A DNA stretch of 64,000 nucleotides from Trematomus loennbergii (lineage: Eukaryota; Chordata; Actinopteri; Perciformes; Nototheniidae), in assembly GCA_012861695.1 (NCBI GenBank), contig JAAOOA010000186.1, positions 17,501 through 81,500 on the forward strand, written 5' to 3'. The notes beneath the pieces are model-generated. The model had not been told where the DNA came from and ran no database searches. It saw only the letters and a list, made by a program, of their open reading frames with translations. Made by a program: the position numbers and the translations under genes. The number at the start of each line of letters is the position of its first letter. Within the stretch, counting starts at the first letter, position 1. Positions 44,865 to 55,811 of this stretch are shown here, in pieces.

Positions 44865-47475
44865 ACACCGTGGACACAGAGAGAGAATACCAACATTACG
44901 CCCAAGCCAGTTTGATGGGGCTGGCTCGTGGAGAGACTTCCTCTTCCATTTTAATGGATGTGCTGAGGCTAACCACTGGTCAGAGAGGACTATGGCTGTG
45001 CATCTCAGATTCAGCTTGACTGGACCCGCGGCTGCCATCATCCACAAGAACCCCAGATCTACTCGCTGGAGTTATCAGCGGATGGTGAGTGAGATTGAGG
45101 CGGCCTACGGACCGTGTTCAGAGCATGCTGCTGCCATAGGCATTGAACTGAGACAGAGAGTCAGAGGACCGGGGGAGGCCCTGCACCTGTTAAGAGACGA
45201 CATCTATGAAAAAGTGTCAATTGTGTATGCTGACCGTAATGAGCCGGAGCAGGACGTCATCAGTGTGGAGATTTTCACCAACGCCCTTGCCGATGCAGAT
45301 GTGATCCAAAGACTACTGGAGGATAAGCCGCGCACCTTGGCTAGAGCCTACGAGATAGCCCACAGGTATGAAGCCACCAGACGGGCCCAGAGTAAAGCAC
45401 CGAGGTTTAACCAGCAGTGGTCGCCTAACAGAGCTAAACCTGTACAAATGAACTCTAGAGAAGTAATCTGCCACAACTGCTCTGGTGTGGGGCACATACA
45501 AAGGAACTGTCCCTCTTCCCGAAAACGCAAACAGCATGCACCTAATAACACTCCAGCTTCTGACTCAGGTACGGTGGTCACATGCAATAAAGGCTCTGAT
45601 GATGACATGAGTATCCGGATACTGATACAGGGACATGAACTGTGTGCTCTGCTCGACTCTGGCGCTCGGAGGAATGTACTCCCCCTCCGCCACTTCAACG
45701 CCATTCCTGTTGAATCGAGGCCTCAAATCCAGCCATCCATCGTACAAGTATTACAAGGCATCGGTCCCGAGGGCATCGCTGTCCGAGGGGAAGTCAACCT
45801 GCCAGTTCAAGCCGGAAGCAAGGTAACCAATGTGAACTTTATTATAGCAGACACAGCTGAAAATACAGAGGTTATCCTGGGGCACCCTTTTCTGCTGCAG
45901 TCACATGCTCACTTGGACTATGGTCGCAGGGAAATCACCCTCTTCGGTGAGAGAGTGCCTCGCTCAAAACCCAGCAGACAGCCTGAAGTGCACCTCGTCA
46001 GGGTATCCCGCACAACAGTATTGGAGTCGGGGTGTGAGTATGTGGTGCCTGGTACTGCCCGCCTCCGCTCTGCTGTTAACAAAGATATGATGCTGACCCC
46101 CACTAAAGGCTTTGTTGAGAGACAGCACGTCCTGGCAGCCCACATTGTTGTACAGACCCGGCATTCCTCCAACATTCCCATGCGGATTTACAATCCTGGT
46201 CCTGCATCTGTTACTCTGAAGAGAGGGGTGGTGGTCGGAGTTCTTCAGCCAGCGGAGGTGTTGGGAGAAGTGGATCTCCATCCGACCAAGTCCCCAGTAA
46301 CATCAGACCCCAATGACTTTCCTGTTATATCTGTGCCCAGTCATCTACAGGACATGTATGCAGAGAGCTGTGCTCACCTGTCTGAGGAGGACAGAGCCGG
46401 GCTAGCTCACGTGCTACGGAGGTTCGGTGATGTCTTCTCCACCGGGCCCACTGACCTTGGCCGCACCAGCTTAGTGCAGCACGACATACAGACTACTCCT
46501 GGGCAGCCTGTGAAGCAGCCGCCACGCAGAATGGCCAGAGACAAACAGATTGCTGCAGATCTGCAGGTACAGCAGAGCCTGGAGTCTGGTGTAGCTCGTC
46601 CCAGCAACAGCAGCTGGGCTGCACCTATTGTCATGGTGAGGAAGAAAGACCAAAGCCCGCGATTATGTGTGGATTACAGACCCCTTAACGAAAGGACTAT
46701 TAAAGATGCCTATCCCCTGCCACGTATTCAGGACACTCTGGACACACTCTCCAATGCCAAGTACTTCAGTACACTAGACTTGACTTCAGGCTACTGGCAG
46801 GTGGAATTGACACCAAGGGCCCGCAAAGCCGCAGCTTTCTGCACTCGCAAGGGGCTATTTGAATGGAACGTCATGCCCTTTGGACTGTGCAATGCACCGG
46901 CCACGTTTCAGAGGCTAATGGACAGAGTATTAGTGGGATTGCAGTGGGAGACCTGCTTGGTGTATCTCGATGACATCATCGTCCTGGGGCGGGACGGTTC
47001 CGAAATGCTAAGCCGGCTCAGTGAAGTGTTCGCCAGGCTACGAGGAGCTAACCTGAAGCTGAAACCGTCAAAGTGCTGCCTTTTCCGGGAGAAGGTGGGT
47101 TACCTTGGCCACATTGTCTCAGCCCAGGGTGTGTCTACTGATCCAGAGAAGGTGAAGAAAGTGGCAGAGTGGCCTACGCCTCGTAACATCTCTGAGGTAC
47201 GTCAGTTTGTGGGCCTGGCATCATATTACAGACGCTTTGTGGAAAACTTTGCTACGATAGCTAAACCTCTTCACGAGCTGACCAAAAAGTATGCACGATT
47301 TAATTGGACAGAGGAATGCCAGGAGGCATTCACAGAGCTGAAAGGACGACTGTCAACAGCTCCTGTCCTAGGCTACCCCCTTGACAGCGGCGAGATGCTT
47401 CTAGACACCGATGCTAGTGACTGGGGAATCGGAGCAGTCCTCTCCCAAATCCAGGGGGTGAGGAGAGGGTGCTAG
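44821..47475 (+). CDS. gag-pol: gag-pol part: capsid, CCHC knuckle, protease, reverse transcriptase
   Basis: An 884-codon open frame. Residues about 25-190 form a Ty3-type capsid (FDGAGSWRDFLFHF). A zinc knuckle CHNCSGVGHIQRNC has C217, C220, H225 and C230. The aspartic protease motif LLDSGA has its catalytic Asp at about 279, followed by VILGHPFL. The reverse transcriptase spans about 560-760, with LDLTSGYWQ, FGLCNAPATFQRLMD and the catalytic YLDDIIV near residue 714, then GYLGHIVS. RNase H starts with TDASDWGIGAVLSQ and breaks off at a frameshift in a run of G near 47455. Gag and pol share one frame, as in many Ty3/gypsy elements. The product would copy element RNA into DNA inside cytoplasmic particles. 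Confidence 0.92.
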   Translation: MQHTERTIWTQVMNEHRGHRERIPTLRPSQFDGAGSWRDFLFHFNGCAEANHWSERTMAVHLRFSLTGPAAAIIHKNPRSTRWSYQRMVSEIEAAYGPCSEHAAAIGIELRQRVRGPGEALHLLRDDIYEKVSIVYADRNEPEQDVISVEIFTNALADADVIQRLLEDKPRTLARAYEIAHRYEATRRAQSKAPRFNQQWSPNRAKPVQMNSREVICHNCSGVGHIQRNCPSSRKRKQHAPNNTPASDSGTVVTCNKGSDDDMSIRILIQGHELCALLDSGARRNVLPLRHFNAIPVESRPQIQPSIVQVLQGIGPEGIAVRGEVNLPVQAGSKVTNVNFIIADTAENTEVILGHPFLLQSHAHLDYGRREITLFGERVPRSKPSRQPEVHLVRVSRTTVLESGCEYVVPGTARLRSAVNKDMMLTPTKGFVERQHVLAAHIVVQTRHSSNIPMRIYNPGPASVTLKRGVVVGVLQPAEVLGEVDLHPTKSPVTSDPNDFPVISVPSHLQDMYAESCAHLSEEDRAGLAHVLRRFGDVFSTGPTDLGRTSLVQHDIQTTPGQPVKQPPRRMARDKQIAADLQVQQSLESGVARPSNSSWAAPIVMVRKKDQSPRLCVDYRPLNERTIKDAYPLPRIQDTLDTLSNAKYFSTLDLTSGYWQVELTPRARKAAAFCTRKGLFEWNVMPFGLCNAPATFQRLMDRVLVGLQWETCLVYLDDIIVLGRDGSEMLSRLSEVFARLRGANLKLKPSKCCLFREKVGYLGHIVSAQGVSTDPEKVKKVAEWPTPRNISEVRQFVGLASYYRRFVENFATIAKPLHELTKKYARFNWTEECQEAFTELKGRLSTAPVLGYPLDSGEMLLDTDASDWGIGAVLSQIQGVRRGC

Positions 47476-47885
47476 CCTATGGAAGCAGGAGGTTGTCAGC
47501 CACAGAACAAAACTATTGCACCACCAGACGTGAACTTCTGGCAGGCGTGGAGTTTGCCTGTCACTTCAGACAATACCTGCTTGGCAGACCATTCACTCTC
47601 CGGACTGATCACAGCAGCCTGCGCTGGTTAACCAGGTTAAAAGAACCAGAGGGACAGCTGGCCCGCTGGCTAGAGAAGCTGGCAGAGTATGATTTTCAGG
47701 TGGTTCATCGACCGGGGAGACACCACCAAAATGCAGACGCACTTTCCAGGAGGCCCTGCAGGGAGTCGTGCCCCTGCACAGTGCCAGAGCATGACAGCGA
47801 GCGACACCAGCATAAGGGGGTCCAGTGTGACCTGACAGACAGTACAGCTGAAGTTGCCATATATACTCCACAGAGCAACCTCTAG
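47460..47885 (+). pseudogene. pol: RNase H continuation of pol, shifted frame
   Basis: Continues the RNase H domain in another frame: LAYGSRRLSATEQNYCTTRR, ELLAGVEFACHFRQYLLGR, LRTDHSSLRWL and HRPGRHHQNADALSRRPC, the last being the conserved NADALSR motif. It ends at a stop at 47885, after which the integrase part continues in the third frame. Two single-base deletions explain the three frames. Confidence 0.85.
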
Positions 47886-49708
47886 TGGGGGTAGCTGAGC
47901 CAGAGTTTCCTCCAGTGGGGGTAGCTGAGCCGGAGTTTCCTCCAGTGGGGGTAGAGGATGCCTGCAGTGACAACAATAACAACTATGACCTGCTAAATCC
48001 AAGCATCAACTGGGTGAGTGATATTCCCAACACCAGTTTATTCTCTGGGTGGACTCAAGAACAGCTGAGAATGGCTCAGGAATCTGACCCTGACATTGCA
48101 CCAGTAAAAAAGTGGATGGATGAAGGGAGAGGCCGGCTGCCATATGCAGACATAGCCCACTTGAGCCCCGCTACCAAATCATACTGGGCACAGTGGAATA
48201 GACTTAACCAGAAAGATGGAGTGCTAATGAGGAAATATTATAGCACTGAAGGAACAACGTTTTACCCCCAGATTGTGCTGCCTCATATGTACCGCAGTTC
48301 AATGATGGAGCAGATGCATGATGGTCCTGTGGGAGGCCATTTTGGAGTAGAAAGAACTCTCACACGCCTGCAAACCAGATATTTCTGGTATAACATGAAG
48401 GACGATGTCACACTCTGGTGCCGCACCTGCCCCAGCTGTGCTGCTAAAGCTCGCCCGAAGAAAACTCCTCGAGCGGCTATGGGCACGGTGCGAGTTGGTG
48501 CCCCCATGGAGAGGATTGCAGTTGATGTGATGGGCCCTTTAAATGAAACAGAGAGACACAATAGCTACATACTAGTAGTGCAAGACTACTTCAGTAAGTG
48601 GGTAGAAGCCTATCCAATCCCAGACCAGCAAGCATCCACGGTGGCAGAAAAGATCGCCTCTGAGTGGGTGTGTAGGTACGGAGCTCCCCAGTGCTTGCAC
48701 AGTGACCAGGGCACAAATTTCGAGTCAGCTGTTTTCCAGGGGATGTGCGAGCTGCTGGGGATTGACAAGACTCGAACTACCCCATTTCACCCACAGTCTG
48801 ATGGACAGGTAGAGCGCTTTAATGCCACTCTGCAGAAAATCCTGGCTACTACTGCAGACAGATGTCACTGGGACTGGGATCTCATGATGCCTTATGCACT
48901 CATGGCTTATAGAGCAACTCGACACAGCTCCACCGGATTGACACCAAATATGATGCTTTTTGGAAAAGAAGTCACTGAGCCAGTCGACCTGGTCGCTGGT
49001 TTGCCACCTGACAATGACAATATCGACACTAACACCCCCCCTCAATATGTCATGAAACTGAGAGAACGTCTGGAGCTGTCTCACCAGCTAGCACGAGAAG
49101 CTCTTGGGAAATCTGTTGAGCGAGCTAAAAAACAGTATGACAAAAACATTTGTCAAACCCAACACAAAGTGGGAGATGCAGTCTGGCACCTGATTAAAGG
49201 CACCAAAAGGGTTAAAAACAAGGTACGAAAGTTTCTGCCATCCTACGAGGGCCCTTACTTCATTGTAGGCATGTTGGATGACCTGATCTATAGACTCAAA
49301 AAGAGCCCCAGAGCCAAAGTCAAAGTTGTCCACCATGACAAGCTCAAGCCTTACTATTCCAGGACCCCATTAGACAACAGCTGGGTGTTCAAAGACACAG
49401 AAGCCTGGGCGCCTGTCGAGGTGCCGCCCCCTCAGCCAGACCTCAACTCATCTGACACAGTCATCGGGCCTCTCCACCTGTGGGACCCCCCATCAGACGC
49501 AGAGGATCCAGCTGTGGAGGCCCTCGAGGACCCAGGTTCTTCACTGCCAGTTACGCCGAGCAGCAGCTGGCTTCATGACAGACTTCCTCGGACTCAGCGC
49601 CCTTCCAGGGCCCCGGCCAGTGGTCCCCTACGGATTTCCACCCCTCTACAGAGACCCCAGCGGGTCCGCAGAGTTCCTGACATGTTAGGTGACTGGGTCA
49701 GTCACTAG
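47885..49708 (+). CDS. pol: Integrase part of pol
   Basis: A 607-codon open frame. The start carries two exact copies of a 33-bp unit (VGVAEPEFPP). The integrase has an HHCC zinc-binding region (H..GGHFGVERT, WCRTCPSC), then the catalytic core with VDVMGPLN, LHSDQGTNFES and PFHPQSDGQVERF, which supply the D, D and E residues. The C-terminal part has a GPY/F-type module (YEGPYFIVG) and a Pro-rich tail. No chromodomain and no env gene follow. The enzyme would insert the element cDNA into the host genome. Confidence 0.9.
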   Translation: MGVAEPEFPPVGVAEPEFPPVGVEDACSDNNNNYDLLNPSINWVSDIPNTSLFSGWTQEQLRMAQESDPDIAPVKKWMDEGRGRLPYADIAHLSPATKSYWAQWNRLNQKDGVLMRKYYSTEGTTFYPQIVLPHMYRSSMMEQMHDGPVGGHFGVERTLTRLQTRYFWYNMKDDVTLWCRTCPSCAAKARPKKTPRAAMGTVRVGAPMERIAVDVMGPLNETERHNSYILVVQDYFSKWVEAYPIPDQQASTVAEKIASEWVCRYGAPQCLHSDQGTNFESAVFQGMCELLGIDKTRTTPFHPQSDGQVERFNATLQKILATTADRCHWDWDLMMPYALMAYRATRHSSTGLTPNMMLFGKEVTEPVDLVAGLPPDNDNIDTNTPPQYVMKLRERLELSHQLAREALGKSVERAKKQYDKNICQTQHKVGDAVWHLIKGTKRVKNKVRKFLPSYEGPYFIVGMLDDLIYRLKKSPRAKVKVVHHDKLKPYYSRTPLDNSWVFKDTEAWAPVEVPPPQPDLNSSDTVIGPLHLWDPPSDAEDPAVEALEDPGSSLPVTPSSSWLHDRLPRTQRPSRAPASGPLRISTPLQRPQRVRRVPDMLGDWVSH

Positions 49709-50414
49709 GGTTTGTTAAAGTTTAACCTGAGTCAGGGTGTCAGCAGGTTTGTTCCTAACTCAGTAAAGGAAAACAAAGTTCCAGAGTAATTCTATGCTCT
49801 TAAGCTAAAGTTATTTAATTATATTGTTATACATCCACAGTTTGTGGCTCTATTTCATTTAGTTGCCTGTGGTAATGAGTAATGTGGATACTGTTTTACT
49901 GCTTTGACACTTGATGCAGGATGTAACTGGTTAGAGAAACCAAACAGATGGTACAATTGTAATGCCTAAGAGCCACATCATATATATAGAGTGAAGTCAC
50001 ACAGTGTTGAATTTAACTGGGTTGATTAACTACATCACAGTATGTTATGTACATGTCAGTATGTGTGTTTATACACCTTTGAAACGTTAAAAAAAAAGGA
50101 TCTATGCAGTATGCTTCGTGGACATTTTTATGGACATTGCCTCATGATTCAAGCTGTTTCCACAGCAAGGAAGACGCCTTCAAGGACTGTGGGAAATGGG
50201 GATTATTGTGGGGAATGTGTTGCCATTAATGTTTCATGCTTTCCTTTTATAATGTTTACATGCTGGAGTGATGTTAAGGGTTAAGGGTTAGGTGCCACTG
50301 TTAGGGGGACATGCTGGTGGTCATTAGTCCGTCCTTTGGGGCTCTGTGAGCGGGCAAAGAGAGGTGGTTTTCCCGGTCTCCGCCCTGGAGGTGTGAAATA
50401 AACAGAGTCCCACT
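49709..50414. other. Possible 3' untranslated part of the retroelement; no 3' LTR seen
   Basis: I searched by eye for the LTR start TGTTACAGGCTTGGC and for its polyadenylation region and found neither here nor further on. The element is therefore probably truncated at its 3' end. Confidence 0.45.
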
Positions 50415-50635
50415 CTGCATTTAAACAGATTCACCAGTTTATAACATTACTTTAGCCCTGATCAGAGCCCTGTTTTATGGGTAAGACAGCGATGTGCTGT
50501 ACCCTGGCTCTCTGGCTCTCTGAGACCCTGCTAAAAGCAGTGAGTCTGCTGCCTGCATTTAAACAGATTAACCAGTTTGTAACATTACTTTAGCCCTGAT
50601 CAGAGCCCTGTTTTCTGGGTAAGAAAGCGATGTGC
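50415..50635. repeat. Direct repeat of about 83 bp
   Basis: CTGCATTTAAACAGATT... to ...AGCGATGTGC occurs at 50415-50497 and 50553-50635 with four or five differences, separated by a 55-bp spacer. Confidence 0.85.
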
Positions 50636-51380
50636 AAAAGCCACAACGGAGAATAAACAGAAGGGTAACCATGGCAACCATGCGCGGGAAGTCTTCTTCG
50701 CTGCTTTTGTGGCAGACTACAGCGCCACTTACAGGCCTGGCATATGTACTACAGCGTCTCCAGCGCTTTCGAGCGGCAATGGCCGGCCGTGGCCCAACCC
50801 CACATTCCCCTGATAGGTGGAGAGTTGGCCCAATAGCCGTAGCGCCACCGTCCTGACGTCAGGACAGTGTTCAAATCTGGATCAGTTTTTATCAGATCCG
50901 TTGCAGCCCCTTTTTTAGAGATTTGGGTATGGAGGAAAATAGAGAGGGTTGTGTTTTCTGACACTTGGTGAGTTCCCTGGAACACCGGGGACACATATTC
51001 ATGTAGAAAAGACGTACAAAAGTGCATTTTGCATGATAGGTCCCCTTTAACTATTAAATACATTGAGTTTGAGTAAAATACTTGGTTACTGATTAATTTA
51101 GGTTATAATATATTAAATAAATTGCAAAGCAAAACATGCAATTTATTTGTTTTGTATTTTTTTAAAGGTTTTCAATCTGAAAGAATCCTAATGTGTCCTT
51201 GAAAAGTTGAAATAAAGAAAAGGAAAAAGGATTCCAGTTGTCCATGCGTCCTCTGTTGCCCCTCAAGCCTCTCAAATGTGGGCAAACACTCAAATAAATG
51301 CCAAAAACCCAGAGAACTTGACAATACTTATCAGAATAAAAGTATGTTAAATAACACTGCTACCTAGTTAATAACTCACT
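50636..51380. other. Probable DNA-element remnant, no gene
   Basis: The stretch 50660-51052 ends CATGATAGGTCCCCTTTAA, a terminus type I associate with fish DNA transposons, but no matching left end was found. The rest is AT-rich. Confidence 0.35.
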
Positions 51381-51561
51381 CAGTGGAGGCTCGTCCATTG
51401 AAGAAAGGGAGGACCATCCTCCCTAAAATTTCAGAAAAAATAAACTTTGAAGAGAACAATAAATACACCTCAATTTAAAAGATAAGTCTGTTAAAATACA
51501 GATAATAGCCCTGACTTTTAACATGGGACTGAAATGGGGCTAGAGACGACGAGCCTCCCTT
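51381..51561. mobile_element. Small MITE-like repeat
   Basis: Starts CAGTGGAGGCTCGTC and has the inverse GACGAGCCTCC at about 51549-51559. The 181-bp interior is non-coding. Confidence 0.5.
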
Positions 51562-51699
51562 TGGGCGGGTCTATCCAGAGGCCATAGTCGCTGAATCATT
51601 AGGGTCACGCTGAGATTTTAAACGATTTCATCTAGAAAATAACTTTTTAGATCCTTCTTTGTTGCTTGGATTGAGTGCAGCACCTCTTTTCACCCTCTG

Positions 51700-52411
51700 G
51701 CCCAATCCCAAACCACGCCCTACACCCTACCCCTACACACTACCCCTCCGTTTGCGCGTTCGCGCGGAGGGTCCGCCACATTAAGTGCTGTTCCAAACCA
51801 ACGAGTGTGGAGCGGGGTGGAGGGGAGTGGGCTATCAAGCCCTCAAACAGCGAGTCTGCATCGGTGCTGACTGGAGACCGGTCTCTACCTGACCGGAGTC
51901 ACGCTGTGTGTGTCCGTCAGGAAACACGCTGTTTACAAGTAGTTCCAGCAAACATCCACTGATAAACTGCGATGTTAACAACCTCATGATAACCTCATAT
52001 GTTTTTAACTTAGGATCGTATACCTGTGTTTAGTCTAGAAAAAGGTAAATGTGTGCATTTTATTATAAAGTTGTGTATATTTACAGACTGTTGCAAAAAC
52101 TAAGAAACTTATAAACATCAGGTTTAAAACTAAAGAGCTTTACAAAAAAGTAACACAATGAAAGATGTTTGGAGTTTTATTTGAGTTCTTAATTTACATT
52201 TTTTGTCTAAGAGATGCTGATTTGAAACCGTTGTTACATACAGTTACGGCATTTCCTGTTTCTGCCGGAGAGAGGGGAGTTTGTCCCAAAGCTGTATTTA
52301 CTCCCTCCATCTGACAGGAGGGAGCCTCGTTGAGCTGTGAGTGTGGCTACAGACGGAGTTCACTCCGCCACGGAGGGGTAGGGTCGAGGGAGTGGTTTGG
52401 GATTGGGCCTA
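51700..52411. mobile_element. Inverted-repeat DNA element (GGCCCAATCCCAAACCAC ends)
   Basis: The left end GGCCCAATCCCAAACCAC is matched in reverse by GTGGTTTGGGATTGGGCC at the right end; both are followed inward by CCCTA-rich sequence and a CTCCG block. The interior has no transposase. Further copies lie in unit 2 of the tandem duplication and at 56719-57186. Confidence 0.75.
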
Positions 52412-52516
52412 AGTCTGAAACCAGAGCTGCTCTGATTGGTCTACCAGCTTAGAGATGTCCCGCCCCTTAGCCTATCACGTACAATGTGTTAAAGTGCTAG
52501 CCAATAAGAGTGTGAC

Positions 52517-52530
52517 CACACACACACACA

Positions 52531-52589
<59 letters not shown>

Positions 52590-52607
52590 ACACCACACAC
52601 ACACACA

Positions 52608-52650
<43 letters not shown>
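52517..52650. repeat. (CA)n microsatellite
   Basis: CA tract with a few CACCACAC and CACCCACA interruptions, preceded by the conserved TGCTAGCCAATAAGAGTGTG flank found also at 55.06 and 56.13 kb. Confidence 0.95.
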
Positions 52651-52652
<2 letters not shown>

Positions 52653-53556
52653 TTAAGTTGAAATGCTTACAAAGGAAAAGACAAGACGCACAATAAGGAA
52701 GCCGGTTTCTCAAACTTACCTACCCTACCTTTAATTAAGAGAAACAATTATTTGTGATTATGCTTCAGATTTCTATTAAAGAATCCTGTTTTTGTGGATT
52801 ATAGATATTGAGAGTGGAGTTTTATTAAAAAAGGAATATCAAAAGCTTAAGATATGAAGAGAAACTCCCCTGTCTTTGTTTTATATCAAATATAGAGTTT
52901 CTGGCAATAATTAATGTACATTTTATCTGCTGGGATTTCTGTGTTTGTTTATCTGTTAACATGTCAGGATGTTTGTCATGTTAAAAAACTGAGAATAAAA
53001 ACAATATTCATTAATTAAACCTAAAATGTGACACAAAGAGGACTAGCGTTCGACTTTCTCACAGTCGGGTCTTCTCGACTTAAATCTGGTATATTTAATT
53101 AACTAAATGTCGTTGTAGACTGAAACAGGAAGTGAGAGTGAGGGCGGGAAAAGCAGAACTGCAGCCGGGAAAACAAAGTCGTCTCGGTGCAGAAACGTCA
53201 ACAGAACAAGTGGAGAAAATCTAGCCTGAAAACAGCTGATGGAGCAACCTTCAGAGTGCACTACTGAGGTTCTGCAATATGTGAAGGTGGGATTACACGA
53301 TGGGAGAGAAGCTGCAAACACGAGTACTTGGAAAGTAGAAATGATCTATTTGTTGCATAGTCGCTGAATCATTAGGGTCACGCTGAGTTTTTAAACGATT
53401 TCATCAAGAAATAACTTTTTAGATCCTTCTTTGTTGCTTGGATTGAGTGCAGCACCTCTTTTCACCCTCTGGCCCAATCCCAAACCACGCCCTACACCCT
53501 ACCCCTACACACTACCCCTCCGTTTGCGCGTTCGCGCGGAGGGTCCGCCACATTAA

Positions 53557-54329
53557 TGGCGCAGTTCCACTACAGCGCGGAGCTCGCTTTAAGCGTGCCG
53601 TGTCGTGCCGTACCCGTTTTTGGTTGCGTTTCCACTAGGCCTAGTTACCACTTTTTCACCTCTTTTCTGGCCCGACAAAATTGTGGTTCTATCGGGGCCA
53701 ACAAACAGGGCTAAGTCGAGCTGAGTATGCTAAACTAGAGAGAGGAGCGCTGGCAAGAGAGCTACAACTACAACAAGATGGACATATTTGATCGTGATTT
53801 AATTGTAATACACGTTTCTAAATGATGAAGTAACAACATACTGATACCGGTTAGTAACAACCATGAATTAATGCTTTGGCAAGTCTGCAGACAGACGGCA
53901 GGAGAAACACCTTTTAAAATTCGTGTTTTTCTAGATGGAGATTGGCTAAGCTAACGCAGTATATGCTCCGACCGTCCACACTCACAACAACGGCCTATAC
54001 AGACATAAATAAGCAGCGACTGTATTCTCCATGACACAGGCAGTCTGTGGTTTGTACTTGTTTAACTTCTGTCTAGTTTCTGAACAGATATGAGGAGCTG
54101 TGAGCTCTGAGTGCTAACAGCTAACGGCTGTGTTGTGTTTTCTGGAGTTCTCATTGAAGATGACGTCACGGCTCCGCCTACACTGCGTTACTATAGTAAC
54201 TACCCCAGTTCCTAAACTGTAATGGAAGCGCAGCATGAAGTGAGTTGGCCCAACGCGGCCAAGCCGTACCGAGCCGTACCGAGCCGTACCGAGCGTGGCC
54301 GAGGCCGACCGTGTAGTGGAAATGTGCCA
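53557..54329. mobile_element. PIF/Harbinger-like MITE with TAA target duplication
   Basis: Starts TGGCGCAGTTCCACTACA and ends TGTAGTGGAAATGTGCCA, inverted with two mismatches. TAA stands on both sides (53554-53556 and 54330-54332), while the empty counterpart in unit 1 has a single TAA at 51782-51784. Three-base TAA/TTA duplications are the hallmark of the PIF/Harbinger superfamily. Near the right end GAGCCGTACC is repeated three times. No transposase is encoded. Confidence 0.85.
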
Positions 54330-55072
54330 TAAGTGCTGTTCCAAACCAACGAGTGTGGAGCGGGGTGGAGGGGAGTGGGCTATCAAGCCCTCAAACAGCG
54401 AGTCTGCATCGGTGCTGACTTGAGACCGGTCTCTACCTGACCGGAGTCACGCTGTGTGTGTCCGTCAGGAAACACGCTGTTTACAAGTAGTTCCAGCAAA
54501 CATCCACTGATAAACTGCGATGTTAACAACCTCATGATAACCTCATATTTTTTTAACTTAGGATCATACCTGTGTTTAGTCTAGAAAAGGTAAATGTGTG
54601 CATTTTATTATAAAGTTGTGTATATTTACAGGCTGTTGCAAAAACTAAGAAGCTTATAAACATCAGGTTTAAAACTAAAAGAGCTTTACAAAAAAGTAAC
54701 ACAATTAGAGATGTTTGGAGTTTTATTTGAGTTCTTAATTTACATTTTTTTGTCAAAGAGATGCTGATTTGAAACCGTTGTTACATACAGTTATGGCATT
54801 TCCTGTTTCTGCCGGAGAGAGGGGAGTTTGTCCCAAAGCTTGCCGCTGTATTTACTCCCTCCATCTGACAGGAGGGAGCCTCGTTGAGCTGTGAGTGTGG
54901 CTACAGACGGAGTTCACTCCGCCACGGAGGGGTAGGGTCGAGGGAGTGGTTTGGATTGGGCCTAAGTCTGAAACCAGAGCTGCTCTGATTGGTCTACCAG
55001 CTTAGAGATGTCCCGCCCCTTAGCCTATCACGTACAATGTGTTAAAGTGCTAGCCAATAAGAGTGTGCCAAG

Positions 55073-55142
55073 CACACGCACACGAGCACGCGCACGCGCA
55101 CACGCACACCACACACACACACAACACACACACACACACACA

Positions 55143-55206
<64 letters not shown>

Positions 55207-55209
55207 CAC
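55073..55209. repeat. (CA)n microsatellite with CACGCG start
   Basis: Begins with mixed CACACGCACACGAGCACGCG and continues as CA repeats with several CCACAC interruptions; unit 2 counterpart of the tract at 52517. Confidence 0.95.
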
Positions 55210-55811
55210 TTTAAGTTGAAATGCTTACAAGGAAAAGACAAGACGCACAATAAGGAACCGGTTTCTCAAACTTACTTACCCCACCTTTAATTAAGAGAAA
55301 CAATTATTTGTGATTATGCTTCAGATTTCTATTAAAATCCTGTTTTTTGTGGATTATAGATATTGAGAGTGGAGTTTTATTAAAAAGGAATATCAAAAGC
55401 TTAAGATATGAAGAGAACTCCCCTGTCTTTGTTTTATATCAAATATAGAGTTTCTGGCAATAATTAATGTACATTTTATCTGCTGGGATTTCTGTGTTTG
55501 TTTATCTGTTAACATGTCAGGATGTTTGTCATGTTAAAAAACTGAGAATAAAACAAAATATTCATTAATTAAACCTAAAATGTGACACAAAGAGGACTAG
55601 CGTTCGACTTTCTCACAGTCGGGTCTTCTCGACTTAAATCTGGTATATTTAATTAACTAAATGTCGTTGTAGACTGAAACAGGAAGTGAGAGTGAGGGCG
55701 AAAAAGCAGAACTGCAGCCGGGAAAACAAGTCGTCTCGGTGCAGAAACGTCAACAGAAACAAGTGGGAGAAAATCTAGCCTGAAAAACAGCTGATGGAGC
55801 AACCTTTCGAG

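Larger units (their letters stand above)
51581..53250. repeat. Tandem duplication, unit 1
   Basis: Collinear with 53355-55808 from CATAGTCGCTGAATCATTAG to GATGGAGCAACCTT. Contains, in order, an inverted-repeat element (51700-52411), a CA microsatellite and the shared CA right flank. The unit lacks the 773-bp insertion carried by unit 2. Confidence 0.9.
53355..55808. repeat. Tandem duplication, unit 2 (with nested insertion)
   Basis: Matches unit 1 at 51581-53250 throughout, apart from a 773-bp insertion at 53557-54329, a different CA tract and scattered single-base indels. The duplicated unit starts 104 bp after unit 1 ends. Confidence 0.9.

Noticed and set aside
45313..49336. Antisense frames of 60-130 codons within the retroelement
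   Set aside because: They are shadows of the gag-pol frames and carry no recognisable domains.
49709..50414. 3' LTR of the retroelement
   Set aside because: No sequence matching the 5' LTR start, polyadenylation region or end was found between 49.7 kb and the window edge.
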